Under the pieces are notes generated by a model. It searched no databases. It was not told the origin of the DNA and was given only the letters and a program-made list of their open reading frames with translations. From the NCBI GenBank assembly GCA_910587925.1, contig CAJUOC010000007.1:1-53593 (forward strand): a stretch of 53,593 bases of DNA, written 5' to 3'. Both the position numbers and the translations under genes were made by a program. This document shows positions 52,752-53,593 of the stretch, in pieces; position 1 is the first letter of the stretch; the number at the start of each line of letters is the position of its first letter. This DNA comes from an uncultured Muribaculaceae bacterium. Lineage in GTDB: Bacteria > Bacteroidota > Bacteroidia > Bacteroidales > Muribaculaceae.

Positions 52752-53039
52752 GACATTCGACTGATAAATCGGTCGCCTTGCCCGCGTCGCCCGAAACCGT
52801 GGGTTTCACCCACGGCTAACATAATACAACGCTATGCGATGTCCAATCACACCACCAGCCCTCATATACGCAGACCGAAAGCGTGCGCACGCCGTTAGTC
52901 AGCGCCGGTTGGCTACTTCTGCGGACTCGATGGACGATGGCGACCGACCGCACCGCGGAGCGGTGCAATATGATAGCCGTGGGTGAAACCCACGGTGACG
53001 TGCAGCGCAGGCTGAGCGACCGATTTATCGGTCGAATGT
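52752..53039. repeat. Nested palindrome of about 290 bases
   Basis: Outer arms: gacattcgactgataaatcg at 52752 is matched in reverse complement by cgatttatcggtcgaatgtc ending at 53040. Inner arms: ccgtgggtttcacccacgg (52798-52816, itself a palindrome) and tagccgtgggtgaaacccac (from 52974). No open frame of merit lies between them. Confidence 0.85.
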
Positions 53040-53072
53040 CTGTCTCATAGTCCGCGCAGGTTTGTAACCATC

Positions 53073-53593
53073 CTCTGCCAAGCACCTCTCCGAGGCGCGA
53101 CGTCGGCGGGGGATCTACTACCCCAGGCTGCGCCTGGGGTTAGCCACAACATCGTGCCTCCGGCACTCCTCTCACTGCTGACAATCCTTGTCCCGAAGCT
53201 CCATACGCCCGCCTATTAGCTCCTAACAGGTCGCGACGGTTTGTAACCCTACAGCGCGTGTCGGAGACACGCCTTTGTGGTTAACCCCGGGCACAGCCCG
53301 GGGTATGAAAGCCATTATGTAAGTGCGTCTCGGGGAGACGCTTATACAGCTCTGCATCCTCTACCAAGCACCTCTCCGAGGCGCGACGTCGGCGGGGGCT
53401 ACTACCCCAGGCTGCGCCTGGGGTTAATCACAACATCGTGCCTCCGGCACTCCTCTCACTGCTGACAATCCTTGCAATTCTCGGAGCATCATACGCCCGC
53501 CTATTAGCTCCTAACAGGCCGCGCAGGTTTGTAACCCGACAGCGCGTGTCGGAGACACGCCTTTGTGGTTAACCCCGGGCACAGCCCGGGGTA
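53073..53593. repeat. REP-like elements in tandem, period about 287 bases
   Basis: The segment starting ctctgccaagcacctctccg at 53073 returns at 53359 (one base changed), and the sequence gggtatgaaa-side end at 53305 returns at the last base, 53593. Each unit carries the palindromes seen in copies A and B at 30.2-31.1 kb (gtgcctccggcac, taaccccgggcacagcccgg, gtgtcggagacac, aggtttgtaaccc). The contig ends inside the second unit. Confidence 0.9.

Overview
The window looks like a GC-rich member of the Bacteroidales, plausibly a gut Muribaculaceae-type bacterium. Support comes from the gene content (Bacteroidota-type fumarate reductase/succinate dehydrogenase with a fused cytochrome b subunit, TamL-type outer membrane lipoprotein, BspA-like leucine-rich surface protein, carboxynorspermidine synthase, secreted proteins ending in a short GLYxxxG-like tail) and from many promoters of the Bacteroidota form TTG-N19/20-TAnnTTTG. 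The family-level placement is only a guess. No rRNA, tRNA, CRISPR array, integrase or transposase was seen. Both ends of the window lie in palindromic repeats, as expected if the contig broke at repeats.

Layout. 1-535: gene-free repeats. 589-4732 (minus): galactose operon galK-galE-galM plus a sugar nucleotidyltransferase, with no galT. 4879-10838 (plus): YfhO-like membrane protein, a small methyltransferase-like protein, then thioredoxin lipoprotein, DEAD-box helicase and menA. 10925-12652: secreted M6-type metalloprotease. 12733-16333 (minus): three FKBP prolyl isomerases, rnhB and an S24/LexA-type repressor. 16565-18818 (minus): a protein kinase-AAA+ ATPase fusion followed by a YbjN-like protein. 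18907-19715 (plus): small FKBP and YjbQ. 19725-22868 (minus): four overlapping genes (cytidylate kinase-like, unknown, cyclophilin, M16 peptidase). 23071-25323 (plus): flippase-like membrane protein and carboxynorspermidine synthase. 25415-29983: two secreted or surface proteins, the second behind a promoter containing a G8 tract. 29984-31177: about 1.2 kb of repeats. 31210-35302 (plus): BadF-type kinase, ruvA, gluQ, and a divergent DXS-like enzyme. 35375-37009 (minus): UDG-fold protein and three small genes, one apparently frameshifted. 37265-41160 (minus): sdhCAB. 41316-43882: two alpha/beta hydrolases and a HAD phosphatase. 43895-47305 (minus): tamL and a GH53 endo-galactanase. 47474-51178 (plus): pyrG and yidC. 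51797-52258: Lrp/AsnC regulator. 52326-53593: one orphan transcription unit and then repeats.

How the genes fit together. The GH53 enzyme would release galactose-containing oligosaccharides from galactan, and the galactose operon would convert galactose towards UDP-sugars. sdhCAB serves menaquinone-linked fumarate reduction, and MenA makes the quinone. Five peptidyl-prolyl isomerases, TamL and YidC point to envelope protein folding and insertion. The least explained items are the kinase-AAA+/YbjN pair, two complete promoter-terminator units without an obvious gene on either side of the Lrp-family gene, several genes whose promoter lies only 2-4 bases before the start codon, and the G8 tract inside the promoter of the BspA-like gene. 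All product calls are made by eye from motifs and remembered families; no search was run.
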